In this document: in pieces, positions 38,585-47,521 of the stretch
Position numbering within the stretch: the first letter of the stretch is position 1
How the letters are laid out: every line of letters begins with the position of its first letter
Assembly (NCBI RefSeq): GCF_020179605.1
Contig: NZ_JAINZO010000002.1
Coordinates: 1,426,001-1,490,000 of the forward strand
Reading direction: 5' to 3'
Length of the DNA stretch: 64,000 bases
Source of the DNA: Geomonas agri
Lineage (GTDB): Bacteria > Desulfobacterota > Desulfuromonadia > Geobacterales > Geobacteraceae
The notes under the pieces: model-generated
Databases searched by the model: none
Told to the model about the DNA's origin: nothing
The model's input: only the letters and a program-made list of their open reading frames with translations
Made by a program: the position numbers and the translations under genes

Positions 38585-38650
38585 GTCTCAGTGAGACCCA
38601 ATAGGCTTTCCGCCCCATCCTCGCGGATGGTTGAGTATTATCGTGTATCT
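38562..38650 (-). promoter_or_regulatory. GEMM-I (cyclic dinucleotide) riboswitch aptamer, probably the cGAMP-type variant
   Basis: On the minus strand the sequence has, in order: CACGATAATACTCAACC; the P2 hairpin CCATCC-GCGA-GGATGG with a GNRA loop; GGCGGAAAGCC; a P3-type hairpin GTCTCACTGAGAC; and CAGCCGGGTTGCCGA. This is the GEMM-I consensus (compare Vc2: CAAACC, GGACGCAAAGCC, GGGGTTACCGA). By hand alignment the base equal to G20 of Vc2 is A, the change that marks GEMM-Ib riboswitches, which bind 3',3'-cGAMP in Geobacter. It controls the 69-aa frame and the hybrid kinase downstream. Confidence 0.88.
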
Positions 38651-38766
38651 TGTTGATGTATTTAATTTTTGTCCATTATGCTCTTTGCCCCTCGCTAAGT
38701 CAATCTGCTGACAGCGGCGAACGACTCAATCCCGGTGAGTTGAATCACTAAAAGAGAGTTTTTTTG

Positions 38767-40704
38767 TCAAAAATAGTAGTTCCATAGCAAGTTGTGATCA
38801 GGAAAAGTATGACCTGAGACATCACCGAAGCTCATGCTAAGGGTCAGGCTCTGATGCTGTGCCAGTCGGAAATTCTGTGCCAGCGTAGCCTTGAGAGATA
38901 TACGCTCGTCTCCAACGACGTACCAAAAGGCGGATGCTTCAAGGCTCACCTTCCACCACTCCCTTACCTGCTCAAGCCATCCCAGGCTGATCCCGGGCGC
39001 CACTGCCACGGTGCCGCGCAAGTGCCTACCGCCATCGACGTCAACCTCGGCGAAACCGTACACGATCCCTGACAGGGGGGACCTGCGGGCGACGCCCCCG
39101 CCGCTGTTCACCCTGAAGATGAGAGAGTCCCTGCCGTTCTCCATGACCTCGGTGTCCCAGCCGGCGGCAACCTTCCACGATAACGGCTTGAAGATGCGGT
39201 CGCGGGGGGCGGTGGAGAGGATGTCCAAGAGGTGCAGGGTATGCAGCCGCGGGCGTCCCGTTTCCGGCACGTAGTCGACTCGGGTATCGAAGAACTTGAT
39301 CTGTGCCCCCCTGAGGTAGCTTTGATCCGGATCGAGCAGTCCGTGGAATTCAGGCTGCAGATGGATAGCCGCGTACCAGTCTCCCCGGCGCACGCCTCCA
39401 CCCAGCCCGACCTTGGAGGTGTGATGCCCGGCATCAGGGGGCTCAGGGGGCGTGACGGCGTAGGCGGTTTCGTTCCCCGTCCCGAGTGCACTGCGCTGGG
39501 CCAGGATCTTCAGGTAGAGCCTGGAGTAATCATCCTGCTCCAACTCCTTGCGGGCAAGACGTAACTGCACCAGCTCCGCAGCGAGGTCCAGTACCTCTCT
39601 CTTGGCCTGATCCGTCATGGCCACCACATCGAGGCTTGCCGGGGCGCGCTTTCCCAGGGACAGTTCCAGGGCGGCCTGCTGTCCATGGTCGTCGAGCAGC
39701 GACGCGACCTTCACGATGCGTGCACCCTGAGACGGGCGATAGACCGCCGGTTCCAGGATGCCGCTCTCTTTGGCGATCTCGATAGTGTTGGTGGGGTGAA
39801 CAATAAGCCCGGTGCGGTCGGAGAGGTGCAACGTGGGGCGGGCAGCCTCAATCAGAAACAGCAGGTTGTACGAGCAGTTCTCGTCCAGGAAATAGTAGTC
39901 GGAGGCGATCCGCTGCAGTTCCAGGGCGTGCTGCAGCAGCTTGTTCACCTCCTCCCGGGAAAGCTTCAGGCGGTACTCCCACATGTCCCGGTGTTCCAGG
40001 TCGCTGTACTCCTTAACCTTCTGGTAGTACGGCATCAGGGAGTAGTACCCCTTGTACAGCCCGGTGAGCCCCTTGAACGCATAGAGAAAGCCGTTGGCGT
40101 CGTTGGCGTCGGCCGCGTAATTCACGGCATAGGAGATGAGGTTACTCTTGCTGGAGCCGTCGATTCTGATCAGGGTGTGGCCGAACATGGAGGCGGGGCT
40201 GTTGATGTGCCCCACCGGGAACACCAGCACGGCCGAGCGCGCATCGATGGTCCTGATCTGTTCCTGCTGCTCCGAGCACATCGGTGTCGGGAGCCGGGCC
40301 GGGTCGATGGCGAGTTCCTCGCTGAGCCACGCCAGGCGCGCGGGAAAGCGGCAGATGGGATGTTCCCCGTCCGGCGCGTCTGGCTGGAAAAACGCGGACA
40401 GCGTAGCGGACAGCTCGGCGGCGGGGTCGGTCCTGCCGGTCGGAGCGAGGAAAAAGTTGGCGTCGGAGATACGGCTTACGGTGCCGCCGGTGAAGGTCGT
40501 CTTGTAGTGCAGCAGGATCTGCCAGGGGCGCTGCTCCCAGAGGCGCCTGGCTTGGGCTTCTCCGATCAGTTGGTCACGGTAGCGGAGGTCGGCCGCCGGG
40601 AGGGCGGCAACTGGGACAGTGAGGTCGGCAGCCGTCACGGGGAGGCTGGGGGAAATGAGCAGCAGCAGGAGGGGGAGGACGCGGCGCAGCAGGGTCATGT
40701 TCAT
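38767..40704 (-). CDS. DUF4105 (Lnb N-terminal-like) periplasmic protein
   Basis: A 645-aa protein. The frame is open to 40788, but a terminator of the preceding gene occupies 40749-40781, so translation must start after it; ATG 40704 (or 40716 or 40698) gives a clean signal peptide (LLRRVLPLLLLLISPSLPVTA). The conserved DUF4105 core is seen near residues 150-320: ARSAVLVFPVGHINSPASMFGHTLIRIDG and DEHRDMWEYRLKLS, YYFLDENCSYNLLFLIE. The C-terminal ~250 residues are beta-rich, ending HTFPDHNLLWNYYF with a terminal aromatic, which suggests an outer-membrane barrel. Function unknown. Confidence 0.85.
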   Translation of the reverse strand: MNMTLLRRVLPLLLLLISPSLPVTAADLTVPVAALPAADLRYRDQLIGEAQARRLWEQRPWQILLHYKTTFTGGTVSRISDANFFLAPTGRTDPAAELSATLSAFFQPDAPDGEHPICRFPARLAWLSEELAIDPARLPTPMCSEQQEQIRTIDARSAVLVFPVGHINSPASMFGHTLIRIDGSSKSNLISYAVNYAADANDANGFLYAFKGLTGLYKGYYSLMPYYQKVKEYSDLEHRDMWEYRLKLSREEVNKLLQHALELQRIASDYYFLDENCSYNLLFLIEAARPTLHLSDRTGLIVHPTNTIEIAKESGILEPAVYRPSQGARIVKVASLLDDHGQQAALELSLGKRAPASLDVVAMTDQAKREVLDLAAELVQLRLARKELEQDDYSRLYLKILAQRSALGTGNETAYAVTPPEPPDAGHHTSKVGLGGGVRRGDWYAAIHLQPEFHGLLDPDQSYLRGAQIKFFDTRVDYVPETGRPRLHTLHLLDILSTAPRDRIFKPLSWKVAAGWDTEVMENGRDSLIFRVNSGGGVARRSPLSGIVYGFAEVDVDGGRHLRGTVAVAPGISLGWLEQVREWWKVSLEASAFWYVVGDERISLKATLAQNFRLAQHQSLTLSMSFGDVSGHTFPDHNLLWNYYF

Positions 40705-40748
40705 TCCAGTGTTCATCACAGGGGTGGTGGAGGCATGCTCAAGAGACC

Positions 40749-40781
40749 AAAAAAGGGTGCACAGTGGTTGCTGTGCACCCC
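40749..40781 (-). terminator. Rho-independent terminator of the DUF3015 gene
   Basis: On the minus strand GGGTGCACAG and CTGTGCACCC form a perfect 10-bp stem with a short loop, followed by six T. It lies 24 bases after the DUF3015 stop. Confidence 0.85.
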
Positions 40782-40804
40782 AGGTCACGTATGTGCCGGC
40801 AGGA

Positions 40805-41275
40805 TCAGTTGTTGGTTACCGTCACGACGTTGTCGATGACTTCGGCCATCACGATCTTGTCGGATGTGAAGATCTTGCCGAAGTTGGCCTGCAGCTTCGC
40901 CTTGTAGGCGTCGCTCTGGGGGGAGGGAACCCCCATCATCTCGACGAAGGTGTCCAGGGTTTCGCCTTTGCCCATGGCGATGTCCTTGGCCAGGTTGTCC
41001 ATGTTGGCACGGACGAACTGGTTCAGCTTCTCGTTCTGCACGATTTTACCGGGCTTGGTGCACTCGGAGGTACCCGAGGTGATGCCGAAGGTCTGGGTGC
41101 CCGAGGTGCCGTTGGTGGTCGATTGCAGGATCTCGAACAGGATCGAGCCATCGGCCTTGTTCTCCCACAGCATCGTGCCGAGGCCGCACCCGGTGTTGGT
41201 GTGTGCCTGGCCAGCAGCAAAGGCGGAACCGGTGATCAAAAGAGTCAGTGCGAATGCCAACATCAGCTTTTTCAT
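40805..41275 (-). CDS. DUF3015 family periplasmic protein
   Basis: A 156-aa protein with AAAAGGAG before ATG 41275. A signal peptide of about 20 residues (ending GSAFA) is followed by GCGLGTMLWENKADGSILFEILQSTTNGTSGTQTFGITSGTSEC, the conserved DUF3015 block. The C-terminal half is helical (NLAKDIAMGKGETLDTFVEMM). Two Cys in the mature part could form a disulfide. Function unknown. It stands alone between its own terminator and an AT-rich upstream region. Confidence 0.9.
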   Translation of the reverse strand: MKKLMLAFALTLLITGSAFAAGQAHTNTGCGLGTMLWENKADGSILFEILQSTTNGTSGTQTFGITSGTSECTKPGKIVQNEKLNQFVRANMDNLAKDIAMGKGETLDTFVEMMGVPSPQSDAYKAKLQANFGKIFTSDKIVMAEVIDNVVTVTNN

Positions 41276-41563
41276 GGGTGTTCTCCTTTTTTAGAAAATT
41301 TTAACCAAGTATATGGACCTCTGCGCAACTGTCAACTCGAGGTCTGAAAAAGATAAAGCCACTTTTTAAAAGCCGGTGCGATAAAGGCGGGAGTCACTTC
41401 CGCGGAAATGCCCAAAACAGCGCAAAATAATGCGAGCCTCCCCTGTAAAGAGAAGGCTCGCATGTCGTTTTTTACTGCAGGACGGTACCTGCAAGTAACG
41501 GGTATTTTACTTTCTCAAGCGCGATGCTGGTAGTGATGGTTCCCCCCTTCCCGTTGCTGGTGG
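41276..41563. other. Intergenic region with terminator
   Basis: 288 bases upstream of the DUF3015 gene and downstream of the chemoreceptor gene. Besides the terminator at 41430-41473 nothing was recognised. Confidence 0.5.
41430..41473 (-). terminator. Terminator after the chemoreceptor gene
   Basis: ATGCGAGCCT (41430-41439) pairs perfectly with AGGCTCGCAT (41454-41463). On the minus strand it is followed by TTATTTTG; on the plus strand by T-rich sequence, so it may work in both directions. Confidence 0.65.
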
Positions 41564-43552
41564 CTATGCGAGTTTGAAGCGCCCCACGATCTGTTGCAGT
41601 TCGGCGGCGAGGCCTGACATGTGTGTTGCTGCCTTGGCCGTCTCGTGGGCGCCTCCTGCCGTCTCGGAAACGACGTCGGTTATGGTGCCGATGTTGGCCG
41701 TGATCTCGCCGGTCACGGCAGTCTGCTGTTCGGCCGCGGTGGCGATCTGGTGGATTTGTGAGGTGAGTTCGTTGATGGCGTTCATGATGTCGTCCAGCGC
41801 TGCACCGGAGCGACGCGAGCTTTCCATGCCGGATTCGACTTCCTGCACCCCGAGTTTCATGCTCCCCACGGCGCCGTTGGTGTCGCTCTGGATCGCTTTG
41901 ATCATCGCGCCGATCTCCTTGGTCGCCCGCGTGGTCCGCTCGGCAAGGGCCCGGACCTCGTCTGCTACCACCGCGAAGCCCCGGCCCTGCTCGCCGGCCC
42001 GGGCCGCCTCTATCGCCGCGTTGAGGGCGAGGAGGTTAGTCTGGTCGGCGATGTCCTCGATGGTCCCCACGATAGCGCCGATCTCGTCCGAGCGGGTGCC
42101 CAGGTTCTGGACCGTCTGTGCCGATTCTTTCACCCGCTCGGCTATCTTCTGCATCCCGACCAAGGTCTGCTGCACCACCTGCGCGCCGCCGCGGGCGGTG
42201 TCGCTGGCACGGTTGGAGGACTCAGCGGCCTGGGAGCAATTGCTCGAGATGTCGTTGGATGTGGCACTCATCTCTTCGCTGGCAGTCGCCACCGTTCCGG
42301 ACTGTGCCGCCACTTCTTCGGCAGCGGTCGCGATCTGCACAGCTGTGGCGCTCAGTTGCTGGCACGAGACTGAAAGCTGGCCGGTGTTTCGTGACAGCTG
42401 GGAGACGATGCCGTGCACGTTGTCGATGAAGCGGTTGAACCAGGTGCTTACCTCGCCCAACTCGTCCTTGCGGCCGACTTCGAGTCGCCTGGTCAGGTCT
42501 CCCTCGCCCTCGGCAATGTCCTTGAGCATGCCGAGCATCCGTTTAAGCGGCCGCGTGATGCCCAGGGAGATGAAGGCGCCGATCAGGCAGGTACCGAGGC
42601 TGGCTGCGCCCGCCAGGACCAGGCTGAGGATCAGGGTCAGCCGCGCGTCGTGGGCGAGCCCGCTGGCCGTTGACAGAATCTCCGTGGTTAGTACGTCCTC
42701 GACCTGCTTCATGGTGTCGATCTTTTCAGTGATCACCGGGAACCAGCTCTCCGCCGGGACCCCGAAGTGGCCGGAGAGTCCCTTGGAGAGCACAGTGCCC
42801 CTGATCTCCTCGACTTTGCCGAATACCGGAGCTTTCACTTTCTCCTCGTAGGCGGCTACCGCCTGCGGGGACGCAAACTTGCGGAACAGGTCCAGGTAGT
42901 CCTGCTGAGCCGCGAGGATAGTCATGGTGCGCTGCAGCTTCTCTTGGTCCAGTACGTCCGCTGCCAGCACCGCGTTCAGGGTGGCACGCTCCTTCCCGGT
43001 TTCTTCCTTGGCTTTTACGAAGCTGTAGTAGGCGGTGGCCTGGCGCATCACCTCACGCTTGCCGCTGGTGGTGGCCACAGCGGCCACGACATCGATGTAC
43101 GAGTTGATCAGACCTGTGTAGAAGGTGTAGGCCTGGGCGCCGGTGACCTGGAGGGTGTCGATGCCGGCGCGGGTCTCCTTGAGCTTGCCGATGGCACTGC
43201 CTGCGGCCTGAAGGCTTTGCTTCACCACTGCCACCGACGCCTCGTTCTTCTCAAGGAAGGCTGCAACGGCATCGATCTCGTGGTCAACCTTGGCGCGCTG
43301 CCCTGCCAGCTCCTCGCGGAACTTGCTGCCCTTGGCGTTGAGGTAGCCGGAGGTGTAACCGCGCTCTTTCTGGATCTGGTGCGACAGCTCGCCCACCTGA
43401 ACCGCGAGAGCGGTCAATTTCTGAGTCTGGACCAGCCCCTGCAGGGCCGCGTAGTCCTTCTTGGCGTTGTAAATAGAAAACAAGACCATCCCGAGCACCG
43501 GGACGGCGATCATCAGCAAGAGCTTGGTGCGGATTTTTAGATTCTGAAACAT
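41564..43552 (-). CDS. Methyl-accepting chemotaxis protein with NIT sensor domain
   Basis: A 662-aa chemoreceptor. Helix 1 (residues ~9-27) and helix 2 (~305-330) flank a periplasmic all-helical NIT domain (~50-290) with the typical [15 protein letters not shown] segment, as in nitrate/nitrite sensors. A HAMP domain follows (~332-385). The signalling region contains the highly conserved hairpin tip [38 protein letters not shown]. There is no C-terminal pentapeptide for CheR binding. It probably senses nitrate, nitrite or another anion and feeds a chemotaxis system encoded elsewhere. Confidence 0.92.
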   Translation of the reverse strand: MFQNLKIRTKLLLMIAVPVLGMVLFSIYNAKKDYAALQGLVQTQKLTALAVQVGELSHQIQKERGYTSGYLNAKGSKFREELAGQRAKVDHEIDAVAAFLEKNEASVAVVKQSLQAAGSAIGKLKETRAGIDTLQVTGAQAYTFYTGLINSYIDVVAAVATTSGKREVMRQATAYYSFVKAKEETGKERATLNAVLAADVLDQEKLQRTMTILAAQQDYLDLFRKFASPQAVAAYEEKVKAPVFGKVEEIRGTVLSKGLSGHFGVPAESWFPVITEKIDTMKQVEDVLTTEILSTASGLAHDARLTLILSLVLAGAASLGTCLIGAFISLGITRPLKRMLGMLKDIAEGEGDLTRRLEVGRKDELGEVSTWFNRFIDNVHGIVSQLSRNTGQLSVSCQQLSATAVQIATAAEEVAAQSGTVATASEEMSATSNDISSNCSQAAESSNRASDTARGGAQVVQQTLVGMQKIAERVKESAQTVQNLGTRSDEIGAIVGTIEDIADQTNLLALNAAIEAARAGEQGRGFAVVADEVRALAERTTRATKEIGAMIKAIQSDTNGAVGSMKLGVQEVESGMESSRRSGAALDDIMNAINELTSQIHQIATAAEQQTAVTGEITANIGTITDVVSETAGGAHETAKAATHMSGLAAELQQIVGRFKLA

Positions 43553-43927
43553 GATGGGCCCCTTCCTTTAGTTGCGCGGGTTAATCCAGCCTTCTATCCC
43601 GCGCCAGGGCGCGACTGGCGGCGCCTTATGATAGTACTGCTTCTGTCGTTGATTTTCGTTTTCATTTATCGGCGTGTTGAACGAAATACTTTAGGGAAAA
43701 ATTTAGCGCTGGTGGCGATGGGGATGGAAGTGATCGTTGGTGGTTGGTGGGACGTGCAGGCTTAGGCGCTGTTGGCTCGCAGGTGTGGGGGCAAGTCTTA
43801 GGGGGCAAGTATGGGGGCAAGCACGGGTTCAGGCCGGGGAGCAGGCGCGGGACCGGGACATAAAAAAAGCCGCCGCTCCCCGTGGCGGGAGCGGCGGCTT
43901 GCCGTTTGACGGCCGGTTCGGCGAAGA
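43553..43927. other. Intergenic region, G-rich, with terminator
   Basis: 375 bases. It holds the terminator at 43862-43899 and three copies of GGGGGCAAG between about 43780 and 43822. No gene supported. Confidence 0.45.
43862..43899 (-). terminator. Rho-independent terminator of the purine permease gene
   Basis: On the minus strand GCCGCCGCTCCC and GGGAGCGGCGGC form a 12-bp stem followed by seven T, 28 bases beyond the NCS2 gene stop. Confidence 0.85.
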
Positions 43928-45238
43928 CTACTTGGCGCCGAACAGGAAGTAGGAGAGGGAGAGCAGCGCCAGAACCCACATGCCGCCCTTCATTTCCTTG
44001 ATGCGGCCGGTGGCCCCCTTCATGAGCGGGTAGGCGATGAAGCCCGCGGTCATGCCGACGCCGATGTTGTAGGTGAAGATCATCAGCACCACGGTCAGGA
44101 ACGCCGGTACCAGTTCGGTGAAGTCGTCGAAGTCGATCTTCGCCAGCGGGCTGATCATGTAGGAGCCGATCACGATCAGGGCGATGCCGTAAGCATGCGC
44201 CGGGACGATGGTGAACAGCGGAGCGAAGAAGAGCGCCAGCAGGAAGAACAGGGCGGTGACCAGGGCGGTGAAGCCGGTGCGACCACCTTCCTCGATGCCT
44301 GCCGCGGACTCGATGTAGGCGCCGGTGGTGGTGGTGCCCAGCAGCGGTGCCGCCACGGTAGCGAGAGCGTCCGCCAGCATCGGCTTCTCGATCTCGGGGA
44401 GGTTGCCGTTGTCATCCAAGAGGTCGGCGCGCATGGAGAGGCCTAGCAGGGTGCCGACGGTGTCGAGGAAGGCCATGATGAAAATGGTCAGGATGATCGG
44501 GAAGAAGCTCGGATTGAGCGCGCCCGCGAAGTCGAGCTTGAACAGGATCGGGGTGATGTCCGGCGGCATGCTGACGAAGGATTGCGGCAGCGGGGTCACC
44601 TTGAGGATGATGGAGGCGATGGTGGTGACCACGATGCCGATCATCATGGAGCCGAGCACCTTGCGGGAGATGAGCACCACGGTGAAGAGCAGGCCGAAGA
44701 CGGCGAGGAGCACGGAAGGCTGGGACAGATCCCCCAGTTTTACCGGCGCGCCCGGGACACCCAGCACCACGATGCCGGTTTCGTTGAGGCCGATGAAGGT
44801 CAGGAACAGGCCGATGCCGGTGGCGAAGGCGCATTTAAGCGACAGCGGGATGGACTCTGCGAGCCAGCTCCGAACTTTGAACAGGGTGAGCAGGGTGAAG
44901 ATGACGCCGGCGAAGAAGACGGCGGCCAGCGCGGTCTGCCAGGTGTAACCCATGACCTTGACCACGACGAAGGCGATGAACGCATTCTCGCTCATATACG
45001 GGGCGATGGCGAAGGGGCGGTTGGCGAAGAAGGCCATAAGCACGGTGCCGAACACGGCGGCAATGATGGTGGCGGTGGTAGAGGGCCCGCGCGGGATGCC
45101 GGCGTTCTCGAGGATGGCCGGGTTGACGATGATGATGTACGCCATGGTGAGGAAGGTTGTGAGACCGGCGATGATCTCGCGCTTCATACTGGTGCCGAAA
45201 CGTTGGAACTGGAAGTAGGTGGCTATACGGGAGGTCAT
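43928..45238 (-). CDS. NCS2 (AzgA-type) purine permease
   Basis: A 436-aa membrane protein with about 13 hydrophobic segments, starting at ATG 45238, two bases after the hpt stop. Family motifs are FLTMAYIIIVNPAIL at the N-terminus, ALPFIAPYMSENAFIAF-like FAIAPYMSENAFIAFVV, and TTTTGAYIESAAGIEEGGRTGFTALV, which match the guanine/hypoxanthine AzgA branch. It imports purine bases with protons. Tight coupling to hypoxanthine phosphoribosyltransferase makes a salvage unit: uptake of the base, then conversion to nucleotide. Confidence 0.93.
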   Translation of the reverse strand: MTSRIATYFQFQRFGTSMKREIIAGLTTFLTMAYIIIVNPAILENAGIPRGPSTTATIIAAVFGTVLMAFFANRPFAIAPYMSENAFIAFVVVKVMGYTWQTALAAVFFAGVIFTLLTLFKVRSWLAESIPLSLKCAFATGIGLFLTFIGLNETGIVVLGVPGAPVKLGDLSQPSVLLAVFGLLFTVVLISRKVLGSMMIGIVVTTIASIILKVTPLPQSFVSMPPDITPILFKLDFAGALNPSFFPIILTIFIMAFLDTVGTLLGLSMRADLLDDNGNLPEIEKPMLADALATVAAPLLGTTTTGAYIESAAGIEEGGRTGFTALVTALFFLLALFFAPLFTIVPAHAYGIALIVIGSYMISPLAKIDFDDFTELVPAFLTVVLMIFTYNIGVGMTAGFIAYPLMKGATGRIKEMKGGMWVLALLSLSYFLFGAK

Positions 45239-45240
45239 TG

Positions 45241-45792
45241 CTAGTTTTGCTCCTTCATTGCGTAGAGTGCGGGCAGATTGCGCCAGTATCCTGCTATGTC
45301 CATGCCGCATCCGAACAGGAAGCGGTCTTCAACCTCCAGCCCGACGAAGTCGGCCTTGGCACCGGGTGCCTTCCGGTCGTGGATCTTGTCAACCAGGACG
45401 GCGGTGTAGACCGCGGCGGCCCCCTCCTCCTGGCAAAACTTGGTGATCTCGGCAAGCGTCACCCCTTCGTCCAGGATGTCGTCGATCAAGAGCACCGTGC
45501 GCCCCTTCAGGGAGCGTTCCGGCTTGACCTTCCAAAGCAGGTTGCCACCGAACATCTCAGCGCCGTAACGGGTCGCGTGGAGGTAATCCAGCTCGAGGGC
45601 AAAGGGGAGCTTGTCCACCAGTTTGCCGGTCACGAACAGCCCGCCGTTCATGATGCAGAACGCTATCGGGTCGGTCCCCGCCAGGCGCTCCGCGATTTCC
45701 CGCGCCATACGTGACAGCGCCTCCTCGACTTCCTGCTCCGACCTCAGACAGTCAGCCTTCTGGCGAATGTCCTCCATGTCTTTGAGTACCAT
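45241..45792 (-). CDS. hpt: Hypoxanthine(-guanine) phosphoribosyltransferase
   Basis: A 183-aa enzyme from ATG 45792, three bases after AAGGAGCGG; the longer open frame upstream lacks a site. Motifs: IAFCIMNGGLFVTGKLV (pyrophosphate loop), GRTVLLIDDILDEGVTL (PRPP-binding motif, acidic pair DD) and VGLEVEDRFLFGCGMD (purine and magnesium site). It makes IMP or GMP from the free base and PRPP in the cytoplasm. It is the first gene of a two-gene unit with the NCS2 permease. Confidence 0.93.
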   Translation of the reverse strand: MVLKDMEDIRQKADCLRSEQEVEEALSRMAREIAERLAGTDPIAFCIMNGGLFVTGKLVDKLPFALELDYLHATRYGAEMFGGNLLWKVKPERSLKGRTVLLIDDILDEGVTLAEITKFCQEEGAAAVYTAVLVDKIHDRKAPGAKADFVGLEVEDRFLFGCGMDIAGYWRNLPALYAMKEQN

Positions 45793-45855
45793 TTCCGCTC
45801 CTTCGGAACATTTGTTTAAAGCCGCCGAACCATAGCAGATTTGTCGTGTAAAAAC

Positions 45856-45878
45856 AACTAATTGAACTTTCATTAGTT
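45856..45878. promoter_or_regulatory. Inverted repeat upstream of hpt
   Basis: AACTAAT-N9-ATTAGTT, a perfect 7-bp inverted repeat 64 bases before the hpt start, in AT-rich DNA. It could be an operator for the purine salvage unit. Confidence 0.4.
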
Positions 45879-45884
45879 GAGGTT

Positions 45885-45898
45885 GCCCGTATACGGGC
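45885..45898. terminator. GC-rich palindrome between adenylating-enzyme gene and hpt
   Basis: GCCCGTATACGGGC is a 14-base perfect palindrome 34 bases beyond the stop of the adenylation gene. It could be a weak terminator or a protein-binding site; no T tract follows. Confidence 0.3.
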
Positions 45899-45931
45899 TT
45901 TAGGGCGGGGATGATGCGGGTGAAAGGGGGG

Positions 45932-47503
45932 TCAAGGGGTAAATTCTCGCTCCAAGGCCTTGCGGTCAATCTTGCTGTTGGAGGTGACCGGTAGGGCCGG
46001 CCGGCAGATAATTCGCTCTGGAATCATATACTTAGGTAGGTGCGCTCCACACAGTCCGATGAGGTCCGCCGTTTCCAGGATTGCGCCCTCGGCGTGGGAG
46101 ACGTAGGCTACGATGCGGCTGCCGGTGAGCTCGTCGGGGATGGCGATCACCGCCGCCTGCCTGATTTCGGGATGGCTGTTCAGGACCACCTCGATTTCGT
46201 CAAGTTCCACACGGAAGCCCTTGCTCTTCACCATGTGGTCCTTGCGCCCAGAGAATACGAAGTTGCCGCCGTCGTCCAAGCGTACCAGATCGCCGGTCCG
46301 GTAGGCCCTGGCGTGGCTGGCGGGATTGCGGGGGTCCGGAGTGAAGTGGGCGGCGGTGCGGACGGGATCGTTCCAGTAACCAAGGGCAACCGTCGCGCCC
46401 AGGACGTACAATTCCCCCTCGCGCCCGGGTTCGGTCACCACCTCTCCTTCCTCGTCGATGGCGAAGACCTCGAAGTTGGGGAAGGGGGTTCCGATCGGTA
46501 TCTTCCAGGCTTCCTGCGGAAGCTGTTCAGGGACCCGGAAAAAGAGCGAGGAGTTGGCCTCGGTCTGGCCGTAGATGTTGTAGAAGGCGGCGGCCGGCAT
46601 GAAGCGCTTGAGGACCTTCAGGTACTTGACCGGCATCAGGTCGCCCGAGAAGTGAACCAGGCGCAGCCGTGGCAGTGTGAGCCGCTCCAGGGCCCCCTGG
46701 TCGGCCAACTTAGTCAGCACCGACGCCACCGAGTTCCATACCGTGATCTCTTCGCGCTCAAGGAACTCGGCGAGCCGCACCGGGAATGCGGAGAGCGCCT
46801 CAGGCACCAGCACCACTGTCCCGCCGCCCTTGATGGCGCAGAAGATGTCGAAAATGGAGAGGTCGAAGTGCAGCGGCGCGTGGTTGGCGAGGCGGTCGCC
46901 TGCGCCTATGGCGAAGAACTCCGTCGCCATGTCAATGAAGGTGAGGGCGTTCAGGTGGGAGATGACCACGCCCTTGGGAGAGCCGGTAGAGCCGGAGGTG
47001 TGCAGGATGTAGGCGGGGGACACGCCGCATACCTGCGGAGATAGTGGTGGACGTGGTTGCGGCTCCAGACTGTCCCAGGCGATTAGCTCTACCGTGGGGA
47101 GTGCGCAGCAGGGTGTCGTTACCACCGCCTGCTCCAGTTTCAGCCCTTCGCCCCCCTCCAGGATGATCCGTTCCAAGTGCTCCGCCGAGGCGACGGCGAG
47201 CCGTATTCCGCAATGGTTGATGATGGAGCAGAGCCGCGGCGCGGGAGACGCGGGATCGAGCGGCACGTAGACCGCACCGGCCTTGAGGATGGCGAAGACC
47301 GCGACGATGCATTCGATGGACTTGTTGAGGAGGATGCCCACCCGGTCGCCGCGCCTGACACCGTGGCCGATCAAAAGGGCAGCCAGCCCGTTGCTTGTTT
47401 CATCCAGTTCCCGGTAGGAGAGCGCCCGGTCCTTGAACAGCACGGCCTGCCGTTCCGCGAACCTTGCCGCACTGTGGGTCAAAAGCTGTTGCAGCAGGTA
47501 CAT
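45932..47503 (-). CDS. Amino-acid adenylating enzyme, stand-alone (NRPS A-domain-like)
   Basis: A 523-aa ANL-family ligase, the length of a lone A domain without carrier. Motifs: [16 protein letters not shown] (A3, residues 168-183), LHFDLSIFDI with D214, the Asp that holds the amino group of the amino acid, YGQTEANSS (A5), YRTGDLVR (A7), GRKDHMVKSKGFRVELDEIE (A8) and catalytic K511 (NSKIDRK, A10). It should make an aminoacyl-AMP and load the carrier protein encoded five genes upstream. It closes the six-gene operon and starts 18 bases after the dehydrogenase gene. Substrate code read by hand is tentative (see findings). Confidence 0.9.
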   Translation of the reverse strand: MYLLQQLLTHSAARFAERQAVLFKDRALSYRELDETSNGLAALLIGHGVRRGDRVGILLNKSIECIVAVFAILKAGAVYVPLDPASPAPRLCSIINHCGIRLAVASAEHLERIILEGGEGLKLEQAVVTTPCCALPTVELIAWDSLEPQPRPPLSPQVCGVSPAYILHTSGSTGSPKGVVISHLNALTFIDMATEFFAIGAGDRLANHAPLHFDLSIFDIFCAIKGGGTVVLVPEALSAFPVRLAEFLEREEITVWNSVASVLTKLADQGALERLTLPRLRLVHFSGDLMPVKYLKVLKRFMPAAAFYNIYGQTEANSSLFFRVPEQLPQEAWKIPIGTPFPNFEVFAIDEEGEVVTEPGREGELYVLGATVALGYWNDPVRTAAHFTPDPRNPASHARAYRTGDLVRLDDGGNFVFSGRKDHMVKSKGFRVELDEIEVVLNSHPEIRQAAVIAIPDELTGSRIVAYVSHAEGAILETADLIGLCGAHLPKYMIPERIICRPALPVTSNSKIDRKALEREFTP

Positions 47504-47521
47504 GGCGTTCTCTCTTTGCCC

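Noticed and set aside
40716-40788. Upstream start for the DUF4105 gene at 40788
   Set aside because: Would place the start codon upstream of the DUF3015 gene terminator at 40749-40781.
43735-43860. Minus-strand frame with Pro-rich product (43662-43979)
   Set aside because: It crosses the terminator of the purine permease gene and has no site; G-rich low-complexity DNA explains it.
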